Source: Nibribacter koreensis
Lineage (GTDB): Bacteria > Bacteroidota > Bacteroidia > Cytophagales > Hymenobacteraceae
Direction: 5' to 3'
NCBI RefSeq assembly: GCF_039541795.1
Contig: NZ_BAABGX010000002.1
Coordinates: 1,178,001 to 1,242,000, forward strand
Length of the DNA stretch: 64,000 nucleotides
In this document: one piece after another, positions 16,609-24,891 of the stretch
Layout of the letters: each line of letters starts with the position of its first letter
Position numbering within the stretch: the first letter of the stretch is position 1
The notes under the pieces: model-generated
What the model was told of the DNA's origin: nothing
The model's input: the letters and a program-made list of their open reading frames with translations, nothing else
The model's database searches: none
Position numbers and translations under genes: made by a program

Positions 16609-18396
16609 GTGAAATCACTCCGCTACCTCAATAAATATTTGCTCAAGTACAAATTCCGGTTTTTCTGGGGAATTGTGTTTGTGATTGTCTCCAACGTCTT
16701 TGCCATTATTCCGGCGCAGGTGGTGCGGCACGCCTTTGACCTGGTGCGCGAGGGCATTAACCTGCACCAGTTGCATAAGGGCTTCGGTCAGCAGGAAACG
16801 GTGTATGACAGCTTTGCCAGAAGCACCTTGTTTTACGGGGCGGTAATCGTGGCCATGGCTTTGCTACGGGGTATCTTCCTGTTCCTGATGCGCCAGACCA
16901 TCATTGTCATGAGCCGCCTCATTGAGAACGACCTCAAGAACGAAATCTTCGCGCATTACCAGACCCTGCCCTTGAGCTTCTACCGCAAGAACAACACGGG
17001 TGACCTCATGGCCAGAATCTCTGAGGACGTGGGCCGCGTGCGCATGTACATTGGCCCGGCCATCATGTACGGCATCAACCTGGTGGCTTTGTTCCTGATG
17101 GTGATTCCGTACATGCTCTCAGTGAACGTGAAGCTGACGCTGTACACGCTCCTGCCGCTGCCTATTTTGAGCGTGAGCATTTACTACGTGAACAACATCA
17201 TTGAACGCAAGTCTGATGAGATTCAGAAAAGCCTGAGTGGCATTACCACCTTTGTGCAGGAGGCGTTCTCGGGCATCAGGGTGTTAAAGTCCTTCGTGCG
17301 CGAGCAAGATTCGCATGCCAACTTTACCAAGGCCAGCGACACCTACCGCGACAAGTCCCTGGAGCTTAACTTTGTCAACTCCCTCTTCTTCCCGCTCATT
17401 CTGTTTTTGATTGGCTTGAGTACTATCATCACGGTGTGGCTGGGTGGTAAGGAAGTGATTAACGGTAGTATCACGCCAGGAGTAATTGCTGAGTTTCTGA
17501 TTTATGTGAACATGCTCACCTGGCCGGTGACTGCTCTGGGCTGGACTACCAGTTTGGTACAACGCGCCGCCGCTTCTCAGCAACGCATCAATGAGTTTTT
17601 GAACACCAAGACAGACATCCTCTCGGGCCCTATTGAAGAGAAAGACATTACCGGTTCTATTACCTTTGAAGACGTAGATTTCACCTACCCAGACACCGGC
17701 ATTTACGCCCTGAAGAAGCTGTCCTTCCAGATTAACCCCGGCGAAACGCTCGCCGTGATTGGCAACACTGGCTCGGGTAAGAGCACCATTGCCGCGCTTC
17801 TGTGCCGTTTATATGACGCTACCGGCGGAAGAATTTTAGTGGACGGCGAGGACATCAAACAATACAACCTGTCCACCCTGCGCTCTCAGATTGGCTACGT
17901 GCCGCAAGACGTGTTCTTGTTCTCAGATTCCATCAGAAACAACATCGGGTTTGGGGTTGAGGCACTGTCTGAGGAGAAGATGCTACAAGCCGCCAAAGAC
18001 GCCGATGTCTATGAAAACATCATGCGCTTCCCGCAACAGTTTGACACCGTGTTGGGGGAGCGTGGCATCACTTTGTCTGGTGGGCAGAAACAGCGCGTCT
18101 CCATTGCCCGCGCCCTGGCCCGCGAGCCTAAGATTTTAATTCTGGACGACTCGCTCTCTGCAGTAGACACCAAGACGGAGAACGCCATCCTGAACAGCCT
18201 GCAGCGCGTTATGCACAACCGCACGTCCATCATCATCTCGCACCGCGTAAGCTCCGTGAAACTAGCCGATAAGATTCTGGTCTTGGATGACGGCGTGGTA
18301 GTACAACACGGTAGCCATGATGAATTGATGGCCGACATGAGCGGCTTGTACCGCGCCCTGTATGAACGTCAGTTACAGACCGAGGACATAGAGTAA
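16609..18396 (+). CDS. ABC exporter half-transporter, MdlA/BmrC-like
   Basis: 595 residues: six-helix exporter membrane domain (about 1-310), then the nucleotide-binding domain with Walker A GNTGSGKST (about residue 385), signature LSGGQKQR (about 488) and Walker B ILILDDSLSAVD (about 508). The residue after the Walker B Asp is Asp rather than the catalytic Glu. LDDxLSAVD is the pattern of MdlA/BmrC-type subunits, which pair with a partner that has LSVGQ and LDEATxxxD; such a partner is at 53929-55695. The start chosen is an in-frame GTG (GTGAAATCACTCCGC) and no ATG lies nearby upstream. Substrate unknown (lipid or drug). Confidence 0.9.
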   Translation: MKSLRYLNKYLLKYKFRFFWGIVFVIVSNVFAIIPAQVVRHAFDLVREGINLHQLHKGFGQQETVYDSFARSTLFYGAVIVAMALLRGIFLFLMRQTIIVMSRLIENDLKNEIFAHYQTLPLSFYRKNNTGDLMARISEDVGRVRMYIGPAIMYGINLVALFLMVIPYMLSVNVKLTLYTLLPLPILSVSIYYVNNIIERKSDEIQKSLSGITTFVQEAFSGIRVLKSFVREQDSHANFTKASDTYRDKSLELNFVNSLFFPLILFLIGLSTIITVWLGGKEVINGSITPGVIAEFLIYVNMLTWPVTALGWTTSLVQRAAASQQRINEFLNTKTDILSGPIEEKDITGSITFEDVDFTYPDTGIYALKKLSFQINPGETLAVIGNTGSGKSTIAALLCRLYDATGGRILVDGEDIKQYNLSTLRSQIGYVPQDVFLFSDSIRNNIGFGVEALSEEKMLQAAKDADVYENIMRFPQQFDTVLGERGITLSGGQKQRVSIARALAREPKILILDDSLSAVDTKTENAILNSLQRVMHNRTSIIISHRVSSVKLADKILVLDDGVVVQHGSHDELMADMSGLYRALYERQLQTEDIE

Positions 18397-18402
18397 CCTA
18401 CC

Positions 18403-18439
18403 CGTTTTTGACCTGTTTTGGTGAAAAGAGGCCAAAAAC
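18403..18439. repeat. P38 intergenic palindrome, copy 8
   Basis: Arms CGTTTTTGACCTGTTTTG and GTGAAAAGAGGCCAAAAAC, 7 bp after the ABC exporter stop. Confidence 0.8.
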
Positions 18440-18508
18440 AGATGAATTATGACTTGTTTGTATTTTCCTGAACCTGATTTTTTACTTTATTTGCAGGAGA
18501 TACACAAT

Positions 18509-18582
18509 CGGGATGTAGCGTAGCCTGGTATCGCGCCAGCATGGGGTGCTGGAGGTCGCAGGTTCAAATCCTGCCATTCCGA
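18509..18582 (+). tRNA. tRNA-Pro (anticodon GGG), left copy
   Basis: 74-nt cloverleaf: acceptor CGGGATG/CATTCCG, anticodon stem CCAGC/GCTGG with loop ATGGGGT giving GGG, T arm GCAGG-TTCAAAT-CCTGC, discriminator A, no encoded CCA. It is identical to the copy at 20619-20692. Confidence 0.95.
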
Positions 18583-18593
18583 CTGAAACAATA

Positions 18594-18631
18594 AAAAGCC
18601 CTCGGTTCTTGATAGAGCCGAGGGCTTTTTG
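18594..18631 (+). terminator. intrinsic terminator after tRNA-Pro (left)
   Basis: Stem AAAAGCCCTCGG/CCGAGGGCTTTT with a 12-nt loop, followed by T residues. Confidence 0.9.
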
Positions 18632-18648
18632 CTTTTTAAGGTGGGGTT

Positions 18649-18672
18649 GTTTTTGGCCAGATTACTGTAAAT
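18649..18672. repeat. truncated P38 (left arm only)
   Basis: GTTTTTGGCCAGATTACTG matches the left arm of the P38 copy at 20758 but the complementary arm is absent: unrelated AT-rich DNA follows. It marks the left edge of the tRNA-flanked insert. Confidence 0.6.
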
Positions 18673-18786
18673 GTTTAACCATCGATCCTCTAGCATGGAC
18701 AACTTATGAATTATAACATCCAAATATTCATAATTCATCCGTGATTTATACAAAATACATCAAAACATGTCCCTTTTGTCATCTAT

Positions 18787-18905
18787 TTGTGGAAAAATGA
18801 TACTATAATTGTGGATAAGTCATGCATAACCAGTGGATAACTTAGGACATCGTCCACCAACTCGGACAAAACTCGGACATATGTGGGACATATGTAGGAC
18901 ATATT
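18787..18905. other. DnaA-box-like sites and an 11-bp direct-repeat tract
   Basis: TGTGGATAA at 18810-18818 is the exact complement of the DnaA box TTATCCACA. AGTGGATAA (18832) and TGTGGAAAA (18788) are near matches. They are followed by GGACA words starting at 18864, 18875, 18886 and 18897, an exact 11-bp period (core GGACATATGT), with another GGACA at 18845. The tract ends at the stop of the AlbA_2 gene. It may be iterons of an origin or an operator array with one site per helical turn. Confidence 0.5.
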
Positions 18906-20463
18906 ACTCTATAGGAGTATCTAATTCTGCGAGACAGGTAGGGTTTAAATCATATACTCCAAATCCAATGGAAATAATGATTCCCATTCCAGAAAGCATA
19001 TTGAAGTCACGCCTTATTGTTCGAGGATGGACGGACAAAACTTCTGCCATCTCTGAAGTAGTATAGAGAGCTTGTCTAGCAAAAAGGACGATCTCTTTAA
19101 TTAAACGTTGTTGTACTTGGTCTGACAATTGATTTGAAGTCAGAATGTCCCTAATTTCACTTGCCATAGCTGGTTTAAACATTTCTAGCTCTTTAAAGGT
19201 GCCAGTTGGCATAGTAAATACACTAGTTGTATCTAATACCTCTTCAATGATGGCCGGTACCAAGGGAGTAGCAATAGATGGAGTAGAAACTGGAAAAGCT
19301 ACGGGAACCTTTGCCCTAAAAACATCTTCCTCAATAAACTCAGCCTTATGGTCTGGAGAGTAATGTTCTAGTAGCTTAGTGACGTTTCGAATTCCGGAGC
19401 CTAGCTCTTCTACTAATCCAAGTTGCACAAAGAACCTTGCGATGGTAGGATTTTTAGGGTAGGGAGAAAAATTCTCTGGGTTTATAGCCCCAAAGCCATA
19501 TGGTTTATTGGCGTTGTCAGTTTCTACCCGGTCAGGATATATAATGAAGCGAGCTGGAGCGGCGTTTGTATACTCTCTGTGCACAATCATATTAGCTACA
19601 ATTTCCCTGAATATGATGTCTCGCAGGTTAACTCGCTGCTCACCCATTAGGAAAAACCTTTCAGGCAAGTGCCTTCCCACAAACCCTGTAAGTTTTTCGT
19701 AAGCATCAATTAAATTGGTCCTAATATCCAATCGGTCATCATACCTGTCTATGTTTTCCTTCCGGACAATTGCATCAATTCGATAATGGGGAATTATGCT
19801 ATGAATAACATCTTCACTACCAAGCAACAGCGCGGCGGCTAATGTACAACCTTCAACCCCTGTCTGGAAATCCTTTCTGTAAAGTCCTGCGCTTTGGATA
19901 AGTTCTAAGTCTGAAAGTGAAAGCCATTGGTGACCTGGTTGCCTGCTACGCACAAGCATCCGCACTCGGCGAAGTACAGCAGGGTCAAAGTCACCTATAC
20001 CCAAGTGTGGAAATATTTTCCCTTCAGAGTAAATGCCGCTTTTTCTGCTATAGATACCACTAATTCTAGCATTGTCTATTACTTTAAAGTCGCCTTCATG
20101 CCCTCTATCGAAAATATGCCCATCACATTTATGAAGCTGTGAGCTTTGAGGCACATACACGTAAAGGAGAATATGTCCGTCAACCTCTACTTCTTTCAGT
20201 TCTAAAAGAAAGGGAGGGTTCAGCTTATTGGTATTGTTTGATAGGGTAGTGAAGTCACGCTTCACATTCTCTATTTCGCTGGGGTTCACACCCACCAAAG
20301 TCCCATCATCATCAACACCAAGCACCAAGTACCCGCCCTTTCTATTTAGAAAAGCACATATAGACTCAAATGTATTTTTGGGTAGTGATGTTCTGCATTT
20401 CTTAAACTCAATACTTAGGCCTTCCCCCTGTCTTATTAACTGCTCAATATCGGACGCGTTCAT
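18904..20463 (-). CDS. AlbA_2 (Schlafen-type) DNA-binding/ATPase-fold regulator
   Basis: 519 residues. N-terminal AlbA_2/Schlafen domain (about 5-130) with EGLSIEFKKC and the conserved CAFLNRKGGYLVLGVDDDG. The middle (about 270-390) matches the RecG-like HATPase_c_4 region: FREIVANMIVHREYTNAAPARFIIYPDRVETDN, then GLVEELGSGIRNV. The C-terminus has an HTH-like segment (about 465-500, TTSEMAEVLSVHPRTIRRDF). Such proteins are annotated as putative transcriptional regulators or ATP-binding proteins and are frequent in mobile or defence islands. Clearly more AT-rich than the flanks and the only gene between two tRNA-Pro copies. Function not established. Confidence 0.85.
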   Translation of the reverse strand: MNASDIEQLIRQGEGLSIEFKKCRTSLPKNTFESICAFLNRKGGYLVLGVDDDGTLVGVNPSEIENVKRDFTTLSNNTNKLNPPFLLELKEVEVDGHILLYVYVPQSSQLHKCDGHIFDRGHEGDFKVIDNARISGIYSRKSGIYSEGKIFPHLGIGDFDPAVLRRVRMLVRSRQPGHQWLSLSDLELIQSAGLYRKDFQTGVEGCTLAAALLLGSEDVIHSIIPHYRIDAIVRKENIDRYDDRLDIRTNLIDAYEKLTGFVGRHLPERFFLMGEQRVNLRDIIFREIVANMIVHREYTNAAPARFIIYPDRVETDNANKPYGFGAINPENFSPYPKNPTIARFFVQLGLVEELGSGIRNVTKLLEHYSPDHKAEFIEEDVFRAKVPVAFPVSTPSIATPLVPAIIEEVLDTTSVFTMPTGTFKELEMFKPAMASEIRDILTSNQLSDQVQQRLIKEIVLFARQALYTTSEMAEVLSVHPRTIRRDFNMLSGMGIIISIGFGVYDLNPTCLAELDTPIE

Positions 20464-20618
20464 ACTCGCAATTTAACAAAAACAACAATGCATGAGAGTT
20501 AAAAAAAGCCCTACCAATCAAATAGCTAGGCTCCACTTTTTGTCTAACCTGATGAATCCTAAATCAAATTTAGTCACCCACAATCCTAGTTAATTAAACT
20601 TTGTAACTGATACACAAT

Positions 20619-20692
20619 CGGGATGTAGCGTAGCCTGGTATCGCGCCAGCATGGGGTGCTGGAGGTCGCAGGTTCAAATCCTGCCATTCCGA
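20619..20692 (+). tRNA. tRNA-Pro (anticodon GGG), right copy
   Basis: The sequence is identical to the tRNA at 18509-18582, including 10 bp before it. Both copies look functional. Confidence 0.95.
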
Positions 20693-20703
20693 CTGAAACA
20701 ACG

Positions 20704-20741
20704 AAAAGCCCTCGGTTCTTGATAGAGCCGAGGGCTTTTTG
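20704..20741 (+). terminator. intrinsic terminator after tRNA-Pro (right)
   Basis: The same AAAAGCCCTCGG/CCGAGGGCTTTT stem as on the left, with a T tail. Confidence 0.9.
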
Positions 20742-20757
20742 CGTTGGTAGTGGTTTC

Positions 20758-20795
20758 CGTTTTTGGCCTGATTGCTGGAAAACAAGCCAAAAACG
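20758..20795. repeat. P38 intergenic palindrome, copy 10
   Basis: Arms CGTTTTTGGCCTGATTGC and GGAAAACAAGCCAAAAACG, 6 bp after the stop of the DUF3857 gene that reads towards it. Confidence 0.85.
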
Positions 20796-20800
20796 AAAGG

Positions 20801-22795
20801 TTAAGATTTCTTCTTCAGCACCACTTTTTCGGCGTGCTTGGCCACCATGCGGCTGTAGAGCTCGCGCAGGTCTTGGTATTCTTTGGCGGTAAAGACAGGT
20901 TTGTTGATGTTGAGTTTGCTCATGATCTGCAACTTGCCGTCTGCCACCTGCACCATGTAACTAAACTTGGCTGAGTTGTCTGGCAAGGACAAATTGATGG
21001 CTTTGGGCATCTCTTCTACCTCATAGCCGGCCGGCAAGGCGTAGGTGAACACATAGGTCTCGTCTTGAGGCGTGGCAAAGTCTATAGGGAACAAGCGGTT
21101 GGCTAGTTTAAACGGATTCTCATGGGTGGCATGGTTGAGCATGGGAGAAACGTAGAGCAAACTCACCGGTTGGCTCTCCCCTGCGCGGTGCAAGGTATAA
21201 CTGGCTTTAAGGTCTTTGTCATTTTTGTCCAGGTTGACCAGGCTCATGTCCTGGCGGGTCCACTCAGGATTTTGTGACGCCAGCTTCTTTACGTAATTGT
21301 CTCGGCCTTGCTCTTTGATGGTAGCGCGCATCTGGTGAGCAGACATACCGCCATAGGACTCCTCCATCTTGCCTGTCACCTCACCGGTGGGCTTAATTTC
21401 CATTTGGGCAGATACCAGTTGCGTATTGCGCTCGCTGTTCTTTAAGGGCAGCCATTTGCCGGCTGGCAGACTGGTCACCCAGCCTTGACCGTTCAGGCAA
21501 CGGTACGGAAGCACGCCAAAGGGCAGGTCACGGTCTGTGGCATCCAGCAGATAGGTGGCCTCCCCTACTTTCACGGCGGCAATCACATAGTTGAACGTAC
21601 TGACCATGGGCATATTCATGGCTGGCGTACCATGGCTACGGGTGCTTACCAGCATGGGCTTGGCATCTATGCCAGCTTCGCGCAACATGGCCGTCAAGAG
21701 CAGGTTGATGTCGGCAGAGGAGCCGGTGCGGGCGTCATAAGCCTTCTTAATGCTTTCTGAGTAAATCCTGTGCTTGCCGTCCCAGACCATCTGCTTTTTA
21801 ACATACGCCTCAATGTTCTTCACTTTTGTTAGCAGGTCTGGACTATTGGCGGCGGCCTCTTCTACGGCCTTTTTAAAGACAGCGGTGTTTTGCAACTGCA
21901 GGCCAAACCACTCTTCTTTCTGTAATTCTGCGGCTAGTCCCTCCCAGGTGCCGGCCATGTACACTGGCTTACTTTCTGGGTACTGGACTTTGGTTAAGGT
22001 GAATTCCAGCTTGGACAAGTAGTCTTCTGAGCCGGTCATGTAGGGTTCGTCTGTAAAGGCGGGCACGTCTTTCATCACCCAGCGGTACTGGGCCAGTTTA
22101 TAGGTGGCAGACCCCCATCTTTCTGTCGTGACTCTGTCTGACTGTTGTTCTGAGGTAAAGGCAACGGCCTGCGTAATCACTTTCATGTCCTCCAGATGAA
22201 ACTTCTGGAACCCACTTAACAGATGGGTGTATTCATAGAAGGGCATCATGTTCACGCGGTACTCGCTCCAGGCCACCGGGATGGAACTCTGGAACGTCCA
22301 CTTGAGAATAGATAGAAAGTCTGATTTGATGGTGTAGGCCACCTCAATCACAGAGCCTACCTTGACGTTGGGCATGGCAATCTTTTTTACATACCAGTTG
22401 ATGTCTTCCTTCTCCTCAAAAACGGCTTTTTCGTCTAACTTCACCTTGACAACTTTGCCACCCTCCAGGTTATAGGTGAAGCCCTTCAGGTCTAGCACTT
22501 CTTCTTTGTGGTTAAAGTCTTTCCTATAAAACGGGATGCTGATGTTGGCTTGGTCTAAGCCGGCCTTCTTCAGGATCTTTATGCGCATCAATCGTTTCAG
22601 CTGTACTTGGTCGCCTTTGGTGTACAGGAACGAAGAATGGCCATAGTCATACAGTACCACCGCGGCCGCGGAGGTGTCCTGGGCATAGACCTTCATGTTC
22701 AGTTCTTCTGCTGTGGTCTGCCCCAGCTTGAGCGGATCCTGGCTAAAACCCAGGCCTGGCACGCCTACCAGCAAGAAAAGAAGCGCGTACTTCAT
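20801..22795 (-). CDS. DUF3857/transglutaminase-fold protein, likely inactive (paralog 1)
   Basis: 664 residues from MKYALLFLLVGVPGLGFSQ (signal peptide); an upstream ATG would add 14 residues before it. N-terminal DUF3857 beta domain (about 50-270), then a transglutaminase-like domain (about 300-440), then a beta-rich C-terminus. At the transglutaminase core the nucleophile position reads GSSADINLLLTAMLREAG (Ala instead of Cys), the His position reads FNYVIAAV (Tyr instead of His), and only the Asp of LLDATD remains. Close paralog of the gene at 24892-26931 (both end HAE.(I/V)VLKKK). Probably periplasmic or secreted; role unknown. Confidence 0.85.
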   Translation of the reverse strand: MKYALLFLLVGVPGLGFSQDPLKLGQTTAEELNMKVYAQDTSAAAVVLYDYGHSSFLYTKGDQVQLKRLMRIKILKKAGLDQANISIPFYRKDFNHKEEVLDLKGFTYNLEGGKVVKVKLDEKAVFEEKEDINWYVKKIAMPNVKVGSVIEVAYTIKSDFLSILKWTFQSSIPVAWSEYRVNMMPFYEYTHLLSGFQKFHLEDMKVITQAVAFTSEQQSDRVTTERWGSATYKLAQYRWVMKDVPAFTDEPYMTGSEDYLSKLEFTLTKVQYPESKPVYMAGTWEGLAAELQKEEWFGLQLQNTAVFKKAVEEAAANSPDLLTKVKNIEAYVKKQMVWDGKHRIYSESIKKAYDARTGSSADINLLLTAMLREAGIDAKPMLVSTRSHGTPAMNMPMVSTFNYVIAAVKVGEATYLLDATDRDLPFGVLPYRCLNGQGWVTSLPAGKWLPLKNSERNTQLVSAQMEIKPTGEVTGKMEESYGGMSAHQMRATIKEQGRDNYVKKLASQNPEWTRQDMSLVNLDKNDKDLKASYTLHRAGESQPVSLLYVSPMLNHATHENPFKLANRLFPIDFATPQDETYVFTYALPAGYEVEEMPKAINLSLPDNSAKFSYMVQVADGKLQIMSKLNINKPVFTAKEYQDLRELYSRMVAKHAEKVVLKKKS

Positions 22796-22895
22796 ATTCT
22801 TCAGAAACAAGGCGGAAATCATTAATCTCTTGTACATAATCTGTTATATAAAAAATCCTCCCCGCCGGCTTCACCGACAGAGGAGGAGATATGGT

Positions 22896-22933
22896 CGTTT
22901 TTGGCTTGTTTCTGAGAAAATAGGCCAAAAACG
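22896..22933. repeat. P38 intergenic palindrome, copy 11
   Basis: Arms CGTTTTTGGCTTGTTTC and GAAAATAGGCCAAAAACG; pairing extends 3 bp outwards (GGT/ACC, 22893-22936). 12 bp after the stop of the second DUF3857 gene. Confidence 0.85.
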
Positions 22934-22944
22934 ACCAGTAAATA

Positions 22945-24861
22945 TTAAGAAGGATTGGCGGCCAGCACCACTTGTTGCTGGTCTGCCTTGGATACTTGTT
23001 TTAAGAAATTGATCAGTTCCAGGTACTTGGCCGGGGCATGGCGGCTTTTGTGCATGGTCAGTTCGCGCTCATACACCAGACGGCCGTCCTTTAACTGCAC
23101 CTGTGACTTGTATTCCCCAAACAGGGAAGAAATCTTGACCGGCTGTGGAATGCTCTCTGCCGTGTAGCCCGCCGGAATCTCATACTCTACCACGTCTGCA
23201 TCATAAAACGCCGACTGCCAAACAACATCCTGCTTTCTGTTTTCGGCCATTGGCGGCACGTAGGTCCAGCGGTTCATGAGGTTGGGCGTGATGAACAAAC
23301 GCTTGCCACTCACAGATGCCACTCTTGGCAAATCTAGGTGCAAGGTCTCCTTCATCTTAGGCGATCTGGACTTCTCTGTCTGGCTTAGGGTGAACTTCTT
23401 AATCTCAAAGGCGGGGATTTCTGTGTTCTTGTAAAGCCACTTAAGCTGCTCTTCTGGGCTGTAATGGTGCGTCATGGTTTTGCGTTGCTCATGCTGGCTA
23501 CCAGTGAATAACGTAGTGGCTTCGGCCACGCCACCGCCCTGGGCATTCAGCTTCACCTTTACATTTCTTACCTGTCCGTTGTCCTTTGCCGTGAACTGGG
23601 GCGTCCTCACCAGAACGCCGCCTTCGGGTTTGATTAACAGCGCGTACCGGTCTCCGGTGAAGGTACCAGTGTAGCCGGCGTCCTCGGTTTGGCTGGTACA
23701 CTCCAGCCAGAGCGTGTCTTTGGCCATGGGCACGCACAGCACCACGTGGTTGAACTGACTGCTAGGAAAGTCTGCCATAACCGGCAACTGACCGTCGCCG
23801 CCCTTGATCAAGGCATAGTAGCTGGGCACGCCCGCCGCCTCTAGCAGTGACTTGGTATAGTTGCTCAAGGCCTTGCAGTCGCCGTAGCCTTTGGAGTCCA
23901 CGGTGGTGGCCTCAAAAGGCTGCCACCCGCCTATGCCCAGTTGAATGGCCACGTAGCGGGTCTTGTTCTGCATGTAGTCATACACGGCCTCGGCTTTGGC
24001 TTTAGGGTCTTTTAAGGAGGCGGTTAACGTTCTGATATGCTCTTTGGTAGCCTCTGGCAACTGGTCTCTGCCCGCGTTTAACTGGCCAATCCACTTACCC
24101 AGCTCAGACCAGGTGGCCATGTTGCCTTTGTAGCCCTGCACCTCAAAGTCTGACGGCGCCGTGAAGACCATGGGAATGATGTCCCGGTAGCTAGGGCCCA
24201 TGGGCTCTACTTCTAAGGGTACTATGTTCTTCATGGTCCAGCTGTACAGTTTTCGGCCGCTGGCCTCACTGGTCTCTACCTTGCCCGGCAGATTAAGCTC
24301 ACGGTAGCGCAGTTGCATGGCCGCCGGCATGGACACCTGAAAGCTTGCTTGTTCTACAGAAATCTTATCTGCACTAATGGGCAGCCAGGTTGGGTAAAAC
24401 AGCAAGTTGTTAGAAGACGTCTGGTACTCGTACTCTACCGTGTAAGGATAGCTGGGCATGGAAAGGCGCACCACTTTTACCCGGTTGTCCTCAAACAGCG
24501 CGCTTTCACTCACGGCGCTCACGTCTGTAATGTCTGAGGCCTTGAGCGTCTTCACCTTCTTGCCCATCACGTCATACACCGTGCCCTTGATGTAGTCTAC
24601 CTTGGTGAGCTTGTCATAGTACACGGTCAAATCTGCGTGCGCTTTGCCATTCTCATTCAGGACCGTGACCACCTGCCGGTTCTTCTGCGTGGCAGACTGC
24701 GGCGAATGGACGGTAAACGTCACCTCATCTGCACGTACCACGGCATTGGCTCCTTTCTTGAGCGAGGCATCAATGACCAGGGCAGAATAAGACGGCTCTC
24801 CGGCAACGGCGGCAGTACAGGAAAGTACCGCCACCCCAACAGCTAATATCCAGTTTTTCAT
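22945..24861 (-). CDS. DUF3857 and transglutaminase domain protein with intact Cys-His
   Basis: 638 residues with signal peptide MKNWILAVGVAVLSCTAAVAG. DUF3857 domain (about 40-250), then a transglutaminase core in which the nucleophile motif GYGDCKALSNYTKSLLEAAG (about 325-344) and the His of FNHVVLCV (about 373) are present; the third site is WLECTSQTEDAG. So, unlike its two neighbours, this protein could be a working papain-fold transglutaminase or protease. Exported. It is the middle gene of three on the minus strand; gaps of 30 bp upstream and about 150 bp downstream. Confidence 0.88.
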   Translation of the reverse strand: MKNWILAVGVAVLSCTAAVAGEPSYSALVIDASLKKGANAVVRADEVTFTVHSPQSATQKNRQVVTVLNENGKAHADLTVYYDKLTKVDYIKGTVYDVMGKKVKTLKASDITDVSAVSESALFEDNRVKVVRLSMPSYPYTVEYEYQTSSNNLLFYPTWLPISADKISVEQASFQVSMPAAMQLRYRELNLPGKVETSEASGRKLYSWTMKNIVPLEVEPMGPSYRDIIPMVFTAPSDFEVQGYKGNMATWSELGKWIGQLNAGRDQLPEATKEHIRTLTASLKDPKAKAEAVYDYMQNKTRYVAIQLGIGGWQPFEATTVDSKGYGDCKALSNYTKSLLEAAGVPSYYALIKGGDGQLPVMADFPSSQFNHVVLCVPMAKDTLWLECTSQTEDAGYTGTFTGDRYALLIKPEGGVLVRTPQFTAKDNGQVRNVKVKLNAQGGGVAEATTLFTGSQHEQRKTMTHHYSPEEQLKWLYKNTEIPAFEIKKFTLSQTEKSRSPKMKETLHLDLPRVASVSGKRLFITPNLMNRWTYVPPMAENRKQDVVWQSAFYDADVVEYEIPAGYTAESIPQPVKISSLFGEYKSQVQLKDGRLVYERELTMHKSRHAPAKYLELINFLKQVSKADQQQVVLAANPS

Positions 24862-24888
24862 AAATTCTGGGAAAACACCCTAAAAACG
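24861..24888. repeat. decayed P38 palindrome (right arm)
   Basis: GAAAACACCCTAAAAACGG resembles the right arm; the left arm is not recognisable because the next gene starts there. 4 bp after the stop of the third DUF3857 gene. Confidence 0.45.
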
Positions 24889-24891
24889 GTT

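Larger units (their letters stand above)
18499..18672 (+). repeat. direct repeat, left copy (tRNA-Pro, terminator, half P38)
   Basis: The 134 bp at 18499-18632 recur at 20609-20742 with two differences. The match continues in weaker form, with exactly the same 2110-bp offset, through the left arm of a P38 palindrome (18649-18672 against 20759-20782). The right arm of P38 is missing here. Confidence 0.9.
20609..20782 (+). repeat. direct repeat, right copy (tRNA-Pro, terminator, P38 left arm)
   Basis: Right partner of 18499-18672. Here the P38 palindrome is intact, so this copy probably keeps the original 3' junction. Confidence 0.9.

Noticed and set aside
18499..20742. Classical integrative element with integrase at tRNA-Pro
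   Set aside because: No integrase, recombinase or excisionase frame between the repeats; only a relic or a non-autonomous element can be supported.
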